Source: Pisaster brevispinus
Taxonomy: Eukaryota > Echinodermata > Asteroidea > Forcipulatida > Asteriidae
DNA length: 64,000 bases
Direction: 5' to 3'
Assembly: GCA_023634235.1 (NCBI GenBank)
Contig: JAMKCF010000015.1
Span: 13,364,087 to 13,428,086 of the forward strand
Part shown: in pieces, positions 34,440 through 46,029 of the stretch
Layout of the letters: the number at the start of each line of letters is the position of its first letter
How positions within the stretch are numbered: position 1 is the first letter of the stretch
Position numbers and translations under genes: made by a program
Notes under the pieces: model-generated
Database searches by the model: none
Told to the model about the DNA's origin: nothing
What the model saw: only the letters and a program-made list of their open reading frames with translations

Positions 34440-35764
34440 AAGAGGTTTAGAATGTGGTGTTTTGTTTGACCCTGCCACTATGTTTTACTGTAGTATAAGT
34501 TATGGTCACGTGGTTTGTCAACAAGAGTTTAATGTATGTTGCTCTGTGCGCGTCTAGCGATAATCGCTACTATTAGGCCTATGTAACAATCAATGTCCGA
34601 TGTCGAGTTGGTCATTCAGCCATTGAAGACCAACATTCTGCAGCAAGCGTCACAACAGAAACTAATCTACATACTATGTTAACATGTAAACATATTAAGT
34701 TAGTTTTTCTATCCATATGCAGTTTGGGTAAGAATTTAACATGACGATTTCAAAGTGTTGTGGTAACATGAAAAAACTGGCGCTGCTGCACCGCCCTCCA
34801 GTGTTTGTGTGCCACAATAATAAAAAAAACTGTTGTTGGTCTGGCTCCACGTGAACCGTCACAACCTTTCCCATACCAAGCATTCCGCTGCGTGCAAATT
34901 GCCTCAGGGAACCGAACCTTCAGTCTCTCTCTATCAGCAAACAGAGTTATGTTCCCCCAATTGGATGAGTTACCTAAATGCATTCAAACACTGTTTACAG
35001 AGATGGTTAATCCATCAAAAAAAAATAAAACGTATGCAACCGCAAAATCAAAATTCTGAGTTTCTGTGAAAATGATGGGGGCTAGATGTTGTTCGATTGT
35101 CACCATTCTACTCGTAAAAGAAGCATAACTTTTTCTTTTTTGGGGGGGTGAGAAAGGGAATTATGTTTTTGGTCATAAAAAAAAGTAAAAAGAAGCGGTC
35201 GGATTCGGCATACTTTACAAAATTAGTCTTTTAAAAAAATGAATCGTTATTAGATGGAAATGTTTCAAAGTGAATCTTACCTTTTCCTGAATCAAAATTG
35301 ATTTTAGTCTCTGATAACTGGGATATGAAATACACGCTCGGCAATATATACTGCCGAACGTAGTAGGAAGATCGGCAGTGGGTTTGAACTCTAACCGAGT
35401 AGCTGACGGACAGTGATTGTCACATATCCGTGTAATGGTAACAGAATACTATGATCTCCGATATACGGGTGAATAAAATTACATGGAAAATTACAGTTCA
35501 ATCACTTTGTTTAATTTATTCTTCAAAGTTAGTTTTTTCATTGGAAGTTTCCATAGTACAATGTTGTTGTCACTAAGTAGCAATCGACTATAGCGAAATG
35601 TACCGTACGCGTATGTAATACTGCTATAACAACGGAGACAAAATTGTATCCAGTCGCGAAAATGGAAGTATATGAGAGTCACATTTTTGCGGTTTTGTTT
35701 TCAACTAAGTTCTCAACATTGAGACATAGTTTACGGCAGTTAGTTACGTGTAGGGATTATGCCT
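34440..35764. other. Non-coding, nothing specific seen
   Basis: AT-rich unique DNA. Overlapping frames at 34695-35069 on both strands have no domains. No RNA gene recognised. Confidence 0.35.
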
Positions 35765-36026
35765 GTTATGATTTATGGAATTTAGCGCACAATATTAGAG
35801 TATGTCATGAGAAAGATACTTGACTATAGGGCCATAGCAGATTTGTCCTTTGAAAAAAAAAATTAGGTCGGCCTACTAGATTAACAAGCATTTTTTCAAA
35901 TAATTATCCAAAAGGTTGCCATTGCTTGTTATTTTGCCTTTTCTTTGCAAAATCTACGATGTCCCTTTAGACATATATCTTTCTCATGACATACCCTGAC
36001 TGTCTGCCAAATTCCATGCTTGTAAC
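35765..36026. mobile_element. Foldback element, family F2
   Basis: The left arm contains GGAATTTAGCGCACA, then TATGTCATGAGAAAGATA. The right arm reads, in reverse complement, GGAATTTGGCAGACA, then TATGTCATGAGAAAGATA. The 18-base match TATGTCATGAGAAAGATA is exact between the arms. Arms of about 90 bp flank a central AT-rich loop. A single related arm occurs at 43965-44032. No coding capacity, hence a probable MITE. Confidence 0.75.
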
Positions 36027-36039
36027 ATTATAGCCACGA

Positions 36040-38439
36040 CTCCCGACCCCCCCCCCCCCTCCATATTGCCCCTACCAGCCCCACTAGCATATTCTGGAGT
36101 TTACTCGGCTATTAGCCTGCTAAACCGATTTACTCCCCCTATACACAAGGGTGAAACTACAGACGTGTTTACGTCCCAAGTTTTACAACCAACTCTGTCA
36201 AATGGAAATGTTGCCGTCCCAAATCCCCTGGCTAGCCGCTTTAGCCCTTATAAATTGTACACATGTCAGCGGTGCTGTTACAATGAGCCTACGGATTAGG
36301 GCAAATTTGTCTAGCATTCGTACGGAGCTCACCCGTAAAATCCCTCCACCGTGGCGAGCCTCGCCTCACACCCGAGTTTTGGGGACTCCGTGGAGCTGTT
36401 TAGTTTCACCGAGTAGAGAGGGTACTCCCACCGGACTCCACAAGCCGGTTGACCCCCGTCGGAAACCAATGATCCCGCTAGCTCTTTAGAATTCTGCCCC
36501 GTCCGTCATCAACTTTCCCCGCTGGGCTTAAGGAGGACGGGGAAAATATTAAAGGAAAAAAGAAAAGAAGGTCTGATTTCACAAACAGAAGGAGTCCTGG
36601 CTTCCGGACAGCATGGGGGGAATGAGGACATCTTTCTTCGAGAGTCAGGGGGCGCATCGGCGCGCTGGCCCCGTGAGGGGAGGCCGCACCCCGGGCGACT
36701 TAACACCGGAGAAATCTTTGGCCTTCGAAGGCTGAAAGATACGGAAGGGTGTTTTGTTGTAATTTTTTTTCGGTGGCGGATCGCAATGGGTTCAGTTTGG
36801 GTCAGGGTCGAAGTCACGGCGAGGTGAGACAAAGGGGACCCCCCTATCTCTGAATTAAATTAGTTAGAGCTCAACAAGATTCTTTTGTATGGCAGTAAGA
36901 AATCACATCAATAATACAAAGCACGGTAAGATCTTTACCTCTATCAATGATCAACGATCGATAATCAATATTGACTTGATCAAATCGATGAGTCAATGGT
37001 CTTTCCATTTAAAAGTTAAAGCCGTTTGACGAAGGCTCTAGACCTTCCCAAGATCTCACTGTGAGTCAAACGCACATTCCTGCGGAGTAATTGCTAACCA
37101 CGTTTAAAGCTTAAAGAGTGGACTTTACTTGTTATTCAGACAATCCTTCCCGAAAGTGGTTAAGAACTCCGCCACAAAAGCGCAACTACGGCTAAAAGAA
37201 AATTACCACCAATCATGCGACGAACCCCGGCTTGCTAACTGGCTGAGCGTCTTAACCAATCAGGTTAAATCCCGCGATCTGAGGCGGCTGTCATTGGCTG
37301 TTACTGGGTCACCTGGTCCACTTTGTTTAGCGCCATAAATTTATCTCCGGTTAAAAATAGAACAGTTGGGAATGACTTGGGCAGTTCTTACTGCAGGCGT
37401 TATTGTAATCAGTTTAAGAACATTTGAGGGCAGAATGATGTAGATCTAATTGAGGTAAAGTAGAAGTCATTACTGCTTAGTGTCAAAACAAATCAAACAA
37501 GGGGATAACACAATTGTACAATTCAATTGTAAGTCTACAAATGTATAACTAGATTCAATCCTTTCCTGGGTATAACATTCCCTGGGGAAGTTGAACTAAA
37601 TTTCTTCCACACCCTCGAAAACCCCTCCCGAAGTTTCCTTTAACTCAGACCGGAACCCTTTGAAATGAAAATAGGCATGTATAATTTCTTGAATTTTCAA
37701 CCCGAGTACGAGACACGGCCAATTATGATTTTTTAATGGCAACAGAATGCACGCCACGACTTGTTGCTGTGATAGTTTGATTGGGTAAGAGCCCCACTTC
37801 GCGCGGACGGTGATTTACATTTCGCAGAGTCACGGTTGTGGCAGAACTTGGTTTACTAAAGCAAAGTCCATGTTCACATGGAAGGTTCACTGCACTAGTA
37901 TCGTGATAAATACTTCTTTTTTTTTTAAGTGGGGGTCCTGCCCTGTTGTTGCGGCCCCGGAACTGCAACGTAACCTATTTAGAACAATTTTGTCGTTCTA
38001 GTACGATGTAACCGCGCGGGTTACAAGAACTTCCTGAATGGAAAAAGGGGGTAGCTGGAGAACCATGCCCTGTGGCCTAACTCACACATTGAACAAATAA
38101 AGCAAAGGGGATGTATTTCATTTGGGAATGTTAATGAACAACCCACGAATTTCCCCCTGTCATGTCTTACACTTACGTCCCTGTTCCGGTCTCTCCTTCT
38201 GCGTAATTCGTTCTCTTGAAAACATGAAACAAGTTCAGTGATAATCAGGAAATGTAATAGCTAGTAATTATTGATTTGTTTAATTGATAAAAATTAGCTT
38301 GAATTTAAAGGGTGTACGCAGAATTAGTACAGTCCAAAATATTGTTCAGATTTGCGCATAAACTTAAGCCTTGCTTAAAAATCGTCGTGACGGACAATTT
38401 AAGATGAAATGTGTTTGCCTGAAATACTTTCATTTTTGA
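36040..38439. other. GC-richer non-coding patches
   Basis: A C run at 36049-36059 opens a GC-richer interval that continues to about 36840, with many CpGs. Frames on both strands are arginine- and proline-rich without domains. A cluster of ATCGAT, GATCAA and AATCAATATTG at 36950-36995 resembles homeodomain or Onecut-type sites. 37000-38430 is unremarkable. No gene supported. Confidence 0.3.
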
Positions 38440-38615
38440 GAAATGAGTAAACAATTAGTTTTCGATACCAAAACACGAAGTTTGAAAACATGTAATTGTT
38501 GTGGGGTTTTTTTTCCACTATTGTTCTCATGACTTTGATGACCAATTGGGCATAAACCTTCCCAGGTTTGTTAATCCATTACAGAAAGGACAGCTACTGG
38601 TCTTTGACAACGAAA
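38440..38615 (+). mobile_element. Dispersed repeat family R1, copy 3
   Basis: This is the best match to 3577-3777: GAAATGAGTAAACAATTAG, AAGTTTGAAAAC, TTGATGACCAATTGGG, CAGGTTTGTTA and CTACTGGTCTTTGACAA in the same order. It is a full-length relative by that standard. Confidence 0.7.
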
Positions 38616-38763
38616 ATAATGTTGTCTACATACTTTAAGCGTGATTTAAATAAATGAATACAACAAAAAGCACGAAACCAAGATGCAACCTGTATAGGGA
38701 TTTGAAACAAGCCGCGTCAGTAGGAAACAACGGCCAATCCCGTCAAACAATCGATTATTTCCC

Positions 38764-38865
38764 CTGACCTCGATGACCGATTAAGCTTGAACTTTCACTG
38801 GTTTGTAACTTCATGTGTTAAGTTGTAGTCCTACTAAGTACCGACACTGGTCTTTGACAATTACC
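38764..38865 (+). mobile_element. Dispersed repeat family R1, copy 4
   Basis: It carries GATGACCGATTAAGCTTGAA, CTTTCACTGGTTTGT and ACACTGGTCTTTGACAATTA in family order, 150 bases after copy 3 and in the same orientation. Close spacing suggests a local duplication or a dimeric element. Confidence 0.65.
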
Positions 38866-38869
38866 AACG

Positions 38870-39370
38870 CGTTGTCCCGGCCCGTGCATGTTGACAAACG
38901 CTTGACCATCCTTAATCAGAATTGCAAGTTACTTTCCGATTGCATTTTTTAAAAACTCTTATCATTCAGCGGAAGAGAAACAGCAGTTTAACTGTACGCT
39001 GTAAACAATTTGGGTCAAAATTGCTTTAGTGTCAATGCAGAACTTCATGGCAAACAATCAATACATGTCATATTGATCGCAGCAGTTTCGAACGCCACTT
39101 TTATTTTTTCTGTAGTTGTTGGCGTGGTGTTCTCGTTCAGGCTTTGATTCCCGCCCAGTTGGTTGGCTCGGCGTAATTGGGCTGACGCCACGGACTTGAG
39201 ATCCGAAAGCACGCAGGATATCCGAACAGAAAATGATGCGTCACTTTGATTACTCACGGGAACAAGCGAAGAGACTCGGCCCGAGTTAGGAATCACAACA
39301 TGTACTAATTGCAGTACACCACCGCGCTACCGGTACACGTCCCTGTATTGTCTTGATGTATGGGCGTGGA
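38870..39370. other. Non-coding, nothing specific seen
   Basis: Unique sequence with no coding-quality frame. Confidence 0.35.
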
Positions 39371-39432
39371 TTCCCCCCCCCCCGTGAGGGGAGGGGGTTG
39401 GAGGGGGTAGGTTGGCGGGGGGTTGAGCGGGG
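39371..39432 (+). repeat. C run followed by repeated G tracts
   Basis: A C12-like run is followed by GGGGAGGGGG, GGAGGGGG, GGCGGGGGG and GCGGGG within 50 bases. The plus strand meets the usual four-tract pattern for a G-quadruplex, and the C run could instead pair with it as a hairpin. Confidence 0.6.
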
Positions 39433-39672
39433 TTTCGACATAAACTTCCAGGGCTACGTTGGTTGAAGATCAGCTTTGCTTATTTTGATTGCCGCAATCG
39501 ATATGACCTGATACGAAATCTCTGTAAAAAAAAACTATTTACTTTCAGGTGAAAGGTTACCACATTATTTGGGAAGAAATGTACACACATGGTCTCTTTG
39601 GAGTGTTTATTGAAAACTATAGAAGGATAAAATTTGCCTCTTAGTTAGAAATTTGACTTCGGGCTAGAGTGA

Positions 39673-39685
39673 TTTATTTATTTAC

Positions 39686-39728
<43 letters not shown>

Positions 39729-39734
39729 TTTTTT
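39673..39734. repeat. TTTA tetranucleotide array
   Basis: About fifteen units of ATTT with a single ACTT interruption near its left end. Confidence 0.9.
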
Positions 39735-39739
39735 AAGAA

Positions 39740-41485
39740 TGCATACAACATTACGGAAAGGTCTCAAATTCTCGGCTTATACAACGCGACGAAGAGAGTT
39801 GTTTTTGGTTTTTTTTTTTGGTTTTTTTTACAAATAAAATGCTTGTTCTGTGAGAAATACTAAATGTCCGGCTGTTTGGAAACAAAACACCCGTTTTCTG
39901 TCACTTTTTGTGTACACCATGCGGGTTTGTATATAAATTATTGCTACGAATTGAAAAATTTCACTTTCACCGTGCCCTTGGGTGTGCTAGATTCTTAATC
40001 CCCGCGAGATAACACGGGATTAATCAAACAAACCCACTCATTAACTCCACTAAGTAACCCACGCGATGATGTAAATGGGTGACGCACCATCGTCCCAACC
40101 CATTTTTTTATAAAGAGTAGAACCAATGATGAATTCTCCACGAGCTGTTCTCTAAATCACCCCCTTGGGTGGCACGACCCCTCCCGCCCTTACCCCCCTC
40201 TCCCATCTTCCTTATAATTGTCGATGTTTTTTTTTTCTGAGCTTATCAGACACTTTCGGGAACTTTGGAATTAGAGAGAGCTGTCAGGATCACTAACTGT
40301 CGTTTCACATCAAAGCTCCTAGTACCATGACTATGCATGCTCCAGCTCGAGCTCCTGTCACTTTCCATTACCAGACTTTTAAAAAGAGAAGATGAGTCGA
40401 TGTTCAAGCGAGAAAAAAAAACTCTCAGAGGTTTTTGTTCTTGGTATCTTCGTGGAAGGGGATTTGTGAAGCCAAATGGTTTCATTTCTAAATTGAGACA
40501 AAAGTTTTCCTGTAACATTTTGCATTATCTGGTATCATTGTTGGAGTACTTCATATTTTATGATGGTATTGCGTAAAGCTAGTGTTTCGCGATTCGAGTG
40601 GCACCTGTTCTTAAGTTATGACTGACTGCAAAAACGCATCGAGCAATTTCAAGTTTAATCGCAGCCCAAACTTGCAATCACAGTCGTCAGACGTTTCTCC
40701 AGTTGTTAAACAATTCAGCTTAACCATCTAAACTTTCTTTTCGACTGATTGATATTACCTACCCTCTGTTCTTGGGTTTCGAGCAACTAAAGTAAACAAT
40801 GATTACAACGACAGACCGATTTAATGACATCATCTGACCTATTTGTGTTTTAAATCTCGGTGGAGATTTACCAATAGACTGTTTTCTGTTGGAGTCAAAC
40901 TCTACCCAATGCTAAGTTCATAAGCTCTAAAAAGTCAGTTGTCGTGGTTACTTTCTCGGTGAGGGTGATCTGTCATTTGATCAGAGAGCCAAAGGGGGTT
41001 TACATTTACATTGACGCTTGTCTGTATTTAATAAATTTGGAGCATTGTTGATTTCCTCTGACTCCCGTAAATCAGGCCCGCGTTGCAAAAATCATAGTTG
41101 GTTTGTTGTTGTGTTGTTACTGTCATTATTATTGTTTGTATTATTATTATTCATCACATGGATGTTCTATTGGTGTTGTTTTTCTTGGAGCGGTTTGTGT
41201 GTTTTGGTTTGTTTTGTTCCGTGTGCGTTTGTTTTAGTTTGTTTGTTTTGGTTTTGGGGGGATTTTGCGTTGAAGCTACACACCTTTTAAAAAAATACTA
41301 TTCATGTTGTTCATCTCTTTAGGCAGTTATAATTATATATCCTTTTTGTTTCCTCTCTTGAGTGAAGTTATATGTCTCCGATTCATTCGATAACTTCCAA
41401 AAAGATCAACTTCAAATGCACTGGTTCGAAAACAGAACAATGAATCATTAGTTTGTACATTCATTTATTTCTTTGTATTTTTCTT
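39740..41485. other. Non-coding, nothing specific seen
   Basis: Contains TTG/GTTT-rich tracts at 41100-41250 that give hydrophobic pseudo-frames, and overlapping short frames at 40246-40576 with no domain. No gene called. Confidence 0.35.
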
Positions 41486-41568
41486 TATATATATATATAA
41501 AATTAGTAGGGGAGGTGACCTTAGCTTTCGATCCAAACCGGACCTTCGTCATATATATATATATATAT
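41486..41568 (-). ncRNA. Hammerhead-like hairpin motif flanked by AT repeats
   Basis: On the minus strand, 41550 to about 41512 reads TGACGA, then GGTCC-GGTTT-GGATC (a five-pair hairpin with one G-U type mismatch tolerance), then GAAAGC. TGANGA-stem-GAAA is the conserved core order of hammerhead ribozymes. The first core C is replaced, and stem I and III are not clear, so activity is doubtful. (AT)n tracts border both sides. It is more likely a remnant of a retroelement that carried the motif. Confidence 0.35.
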
Positions 41569-41656
41569 TTATTTATTTTTATCAATTATTTTATTTATAC
41601 ATTGATACATTGATCGTTGTTGGTGTTCCGGCACCAATTTATTTTATTTTTTCGGC

Positions 41657-41693
41657 CTCTTCTTCTTCTTCTTCTTCTTCTTCTTCTTCTTCT
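41657..41693. repeat. TTC trinucleotide array
   Basis: Twelve or so uninterrupted TTC units. Confidence 0.9.
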
Positions 41694-41699
41694 CACTGA

Positions 41700-42984
41700 A
41701 ATTTCTCTAAACGGTTATATTTGCATAATTGAGCATTACTTCAGACCTAAGTCTTGTCCACTACGGTTAGTAGATGACATACAAGGAATTACGTCATGAT
41801 AACGTCACTAGGGTTAAAACTATACGCTGATCTAAATGTAAGATGTCAAAAACCATACAACATAATATTTTGTATTTTTGTTTTGTTGTTATTAATATTA
41901 TTATTATTATTATTGTTATTTAATTATGTATTTATTTTAGATTATTAGAAAGGTCTTGGAACATTAACAACTTGCTTGTATTTATTCTCGATTCTACATG
42001 ATTATGTTTACTTGTCTATTTTGTTGAGCATTGTTAAACTCTTCGGAAAATAGTTCATGACTGAGTAAGTTTTTCTTTTCTCGTTGTGGTTGCTGGCTCT
42101 GAATCATAAACTCCCTAGTGCCCCGTGTGATTGCCGATGTTTGGGAAGTGCCTTCACTTCTGAACTGCACGCCTACTATTAACAGAACTCATTTAAATTA
42201 GAAGGTTGTCCAATATTCTCGGAGTACCTGTCGCATTGCGTGTCACAGAAGTTCACAAACCGGGCATTTTATTGCTTGCATCCGGGGGGGGGGGTATTCC
42301 TCAGCCACCCGTCACCTCAACTTGTACTTTATGAACGCTGACAACAACACATGTTGCTGTCTGTATAGGACGATGGGTGTGATTTTCTTGCCCACGCTAC
42401 ACAGCTCGTCGAAACAATACACCGCAAGAGGCCCTGCTTGAACACAGAGGTTACCCCCAACTGTTTTCTTAGAGAGTAAAATAAAAAGGAAAGAGAGCAC
42501 CACCCCCCCCCCTTTCCGATTCATTGACACGTGAAGGTATCCGTCGGGTCCCTCCCCCCTTGTACGCAGTATCGGTGATGATCGGCACGGGCCCCTGTCC
42601 GACGATAACCACTTAAGAGCTACACGGGATTTCCTGTATCGGTAGGGTTTGGGGGAAACTCAGTATCACCGAGAAGGCAACGCAAAGAGGGGGTACCCTC
42701 AAGGCTAGTGACACCCAAGGCATTGTAGCGGACCTCACCACTCGGAGCTGACACACACTCTTGTGGTTTCTCGCAAACCGTCTTGAGCCCACCGCCTTGC
42801 TCTTCGACTACGTTCTTGATCACCATTGGTTGAAAGTTCCTCTTGGCCGGAGCATCCTCTTGCAGCGTTGACTCCCTTCTGCTCGAATACTCTCCTTTTG
42901 TTTATCACAGTGCTGACTTTGGAGTCTTGAGGAGCAATTGTGTTCTCTGGATTGGATAAGGAGTGTCTATCAAGTTCTCTTGGA
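41700..42984. other. Non-coding, nothing specific seen
   Basis: ATT-rich tract at 41885-41920, G run at 42283-42293, C run near 42503-42511. Minus-strand frames at 42620-43013 are ordinary in composition but show no domain. No gene supported. Confidence 0.35.
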
Positions 42985-43026
42985 TTCTTCTTCGTCTGCT
43001 TTCTATTTCTCACTCCAGGTAGGTGT
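42985..43026 (+). promoter_or_regulatory. Candidate recursive splice site
   Basis: A long pyrimidine tract (TTCTTCGTCTGCTTTCTATTTCTCACTCCAG, here broken as TTCTTCGTCTGC, TTTCTATTTCTCACTCCAG) ends at 43018 and is followed immediately by GTAGGT. An acceptor fused directly to a donor is the signature of recursive (zero-nucleotide exon) splicing in long introns. It lies on the strand and in the interval expected for the 5' intron before 49320. An ordinary exon ending here is the alternative. Confidence 0.35.
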
Positions 43027-43029
43027 CCG

Positions 43030-43772
43030 CGATGAAGATTTCAAAGTTTTGATCAGTTCTGGCTCTTTTCACATCTGACTGAAAAAAATGATCGGTTTGT
43101 GTTTCAAATAGCTTCAGAAATGTTCTCATAGAAAATATGATTACGGGAGCATGGTGTGGTCGATTTAGTGTCGATTTATGCCAGCTTCGTCGCGATACAA
43201 ATAAACAAAATGGAATGTAAATCTAACAAAATTATTAAAACCGTGTATTTCTATATTTTGATGAGAGTACTCAACATTTACAATACTGTAAAAAGTGAGA
43301 GGTATATTCGAAAGCTTAAGATGGTTTTCAGCCGATTATATTGTCATAAACATAAAGCATTGGAAACATGAACTGCTTCGTTTCTTTCTGTTTCTGGGAG
43401 GCACTGGTTGTTTTTGTTTACCAATGGTCATTAGAATCAAAAATTCAATTCAAGTTCTGGCTACTTGCGTTCCGTTGTTTTTGATGTCACAACTCCAGCA
43501 TTTCTCACTGACATTACTGTCTACCAACGAGCCTGTCAAGATTTGACGTTCCTGATCCGAAACTTCAATCCTTTGTGGTCTTAGAAGCAAACACAGTATG
43601 GAGATCGTATCTTTTCAATTGTTGCACCGAAGCTAAGAATTCACCTTCTCCAGAATATCGAACAACCTCCTCCAATGGTCTTTTATTTGCCTCGCTGCAA
43701 TCCTACGTTTGCGAGAGTTTACTGTACGGTGCGTCAGACATCGACGGTTGTAGTGGCGCGTTCTAATTGTAC

Positions 43773-43809
<37 letters not shown>

Positions 43810-43964
43810 TTGGGAAGTGTAAACAAAAATATATATTGTTTCAGATGTTGTAACGGTATAAAGTGATTTGTAGGTTTACAACTTCATGATTTAATGAGAT
43901 GATTTTTAGTACAAAACAGCCTCTGTGGGGGAAGATGGGACAATTTTTTGGGGACGGTACATTT
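43030..43964. other. Non-coding with a TGAT microsatellite
   Basis: TTGA units at 43773-43807. The frame at 43575-43766 is short, without ATG or domain. No gene called. Confidence 0.4.
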
Positions 43965-44032
43965 GTGCCTGGGATTTGGCGCACAGTCAGAATACGTCAT
44001 GAGAAAGATGTAAGTCCGTCGCGAATTTGTCC
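43965..44032 (+). mobile_element. Single arm of foldback family F2
   Basis: GGATTTGGCGCACAGTCAGA and ACGTCATGAGAAAGATGTAA match the arms of 35765-36026. Only one arm is recognisable, so this is a fragment or solo end. Confidence 0.6.
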
Positions 44033-44034
44033 TA

Positions 44035-45359
44035 ATATGAAAAATACAGATTGAATAACCAGCTATTTTGAAAATTTTGAAACCAGCTTTTATTCTACCT
44101 TTTTTTGTTCCTCTCGAAGGGATGCTTGTTTCATTAAAGTCACAATCCCAATCTGCCTTATAACCTGGTAAATAGTTATCAAGTCCAAAATGGTGTCAAC
44201 AATGTAATGCGAATTTGATTTCTTTTGTCTAAGCAAGAGGGATGTATACATAGCAAAAAGTGTGATCGTTTTATTTTGTTTACTTGAAGACGGAAACATC
44301 CTGGCAGTTTTTATTTGTCTTTTCGGTAAAATCCCATTGCTCCAGTTGTCAAGAAACATGCTCATCACGGGATGGCACAGCAGTTGTTCGGAAAATAAAA
44401 CAAGGGGGTTACTTATCACCGGGATATGATAAACTTCAAACTGAAAGCTCACTCGTTTCAGTTTTCACACCAGTTCAAAATCGTCTAGTGAAACATATAC
44501 TTTTAGTTAAAGTTAAGAAATACTTTAATTTTTTAATTCTAATAGCGGACATGCGCAACATCCAAAACAAAACGAAAACAATTTTTTTTGCTGTTCTCAC
44601 TTAAACATCAGCACCGAATGTGAATACGTGTTCACAGGTTGACTGGATTGTATTTTCGTTGTTAAAAAATGAATTTAGACATAACGAAACAAGAATGTAT
44701 TTTTACCTTAAAACCTAACCCTGAAACAAGCACCGGCGTCCAAGAAAACAGAAAGACAAACGTTATTTATGGTTTGTCCAAGAAAACAGAAAGAAACGAG
44801 ACAAACGTTATTTATGGTTTTATGCACGTCAAAGTTGGTATGAACGACGTCAAATGCGTACATTCTTCTTACAAACAATTACTCTTTTTTAAAGATATGA
44901 ACTGCCAAAATAATGATCCATGATTAATATATATTATTGTATTTCGCCTTTGCTTTTAGAGCTAATTTGTGTTTTTTCCAGTACGGTTTTACGTGTCTGA
45001 GGGGCCTAGAAGCACCCGACCCCACATGTCCTCGTCTATCAATGCACTGACTGGCTCAACCAGGAAAATTGTTAGCACCACAAGAAATATCCGGACCAGA
45101 GCAGCATCTGAACATAAGAACACAGGTGCCATGAGAACATGGGAGGGTGAAGACGTACATGCCTTGGGTTGGGCCTTCATTTTGGCAGCCCCCCCCCCCC
45201 CCCCCACCACCACCATAAAATAACCTTACATTCCCATGGTTAAATTCAGCAAGTGATGGGCGAGGGAAAAAAGCTTAGGTAAAACCATTAGCCATGAATG
45301 GTGATAGTAAATTTAAGTAAAATTTGCGGGAGTATAGCATTGGTTCTTAGGACAGCTAG
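44035..45359. other. Non-coding, nothing firm seen
   Basis: A 120-codon minus-strand frame at 44090-44452 has mixed composition but no recognisable domain. It begins inside unrelated AT-rich DNA. Near 44755-44820 a 30-base segment (GACAAACGTTATTTATGGTTT, split as GACAAACGTT and ATTTATGGTTT) occurs twice, 46 bases apart. A C run lies at 45190-45204. No gene called. Confidence 0.35.
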
Positions 45360-45415
45360 ATTTTTACTCGACGTTTCGACCACTGACTGCTCTGGTCGTC
45401 ATCTGAAGAGAAAGT
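45360..45415 (-). ncRNA. Hammerhead-like hairpin, degenerate
   Basis: On the minus strand: GATGAC, hairpin GACCA-loop-TGGTC, then GAAACGTCGAG. The stem is perfect over five pairs. The core differs from the canonical CTGANGA, so activity is unlikely. The GAAACGTCGAG tail is identical to that in the plus-strand motif at 46611. Confidence 0.35.
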
Positions 45416-45419
45416 TAGA

Positions 45420-45928
45420 TGTATTTTACAAAGCTAATGAAACTCAACGAAAAGCCTGTGTGTAAAGCTTTCTAAAAAACGATTTGGTTCTCCTTTTAAA
45501 GTTCCGTCCCAATACATAACCGCACCCCAAGGCATTTTTTCTCACTTGCAGGAAAAATCAAATCACACATTAGAGAACTCTTTGAATTACTAGCTCAAAG
45601 GAGATCAAGAAAACAGTAAAAACCTAATTATTTTTTTAAAAACGCAAAACAGAATAATACTTGAAATAATTGTCCCTTGAAAAAACATTCGACCTAACCA
45701 AAATATGTTATCATGTACATCTGTAAACGACTTTTCTTTTTCAATCGCAACGGCCTAATTCACTTACATTTCGCCAAAAAAAACTGTGTTTAAAAATAAT
45801 ATGTGAACATTTTTTGGAATGGAGTCAAATCTAGCGACCAAGTAATTTTTTGCGGTAATATCACAAACATAAAAACGATCCCATGAGTTGTGTTGGCTAT
45901 TGTTTAATGTTGTATTGGGGTGTTTTGT

Positions 45929-45929
<1 letters not shown>
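45420..45929. other. AT-rich non-coding
   Basis: No coding-quality frame, repeat or RNA seen. Confidence 0.4.

Positions 45930-46025
<96 letters not shown>
45930..46025. repeat. TTG array passing into TGG array
   Basis: About 27 perfect TTG units followed by five TGG units. A mutated end unit has itself been expanded. Confidence 0.95.
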
Positions 46026-46027
<2 letters not shown>

Positions 46028-46029
46028 TT

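Noticed and set aside
44090..44452. 120-codon minus-strand frame
   Set aside because: Mixed composition but no domain, no splice sites and no clear promoter. Chance length in AT-rich DNA is possible.
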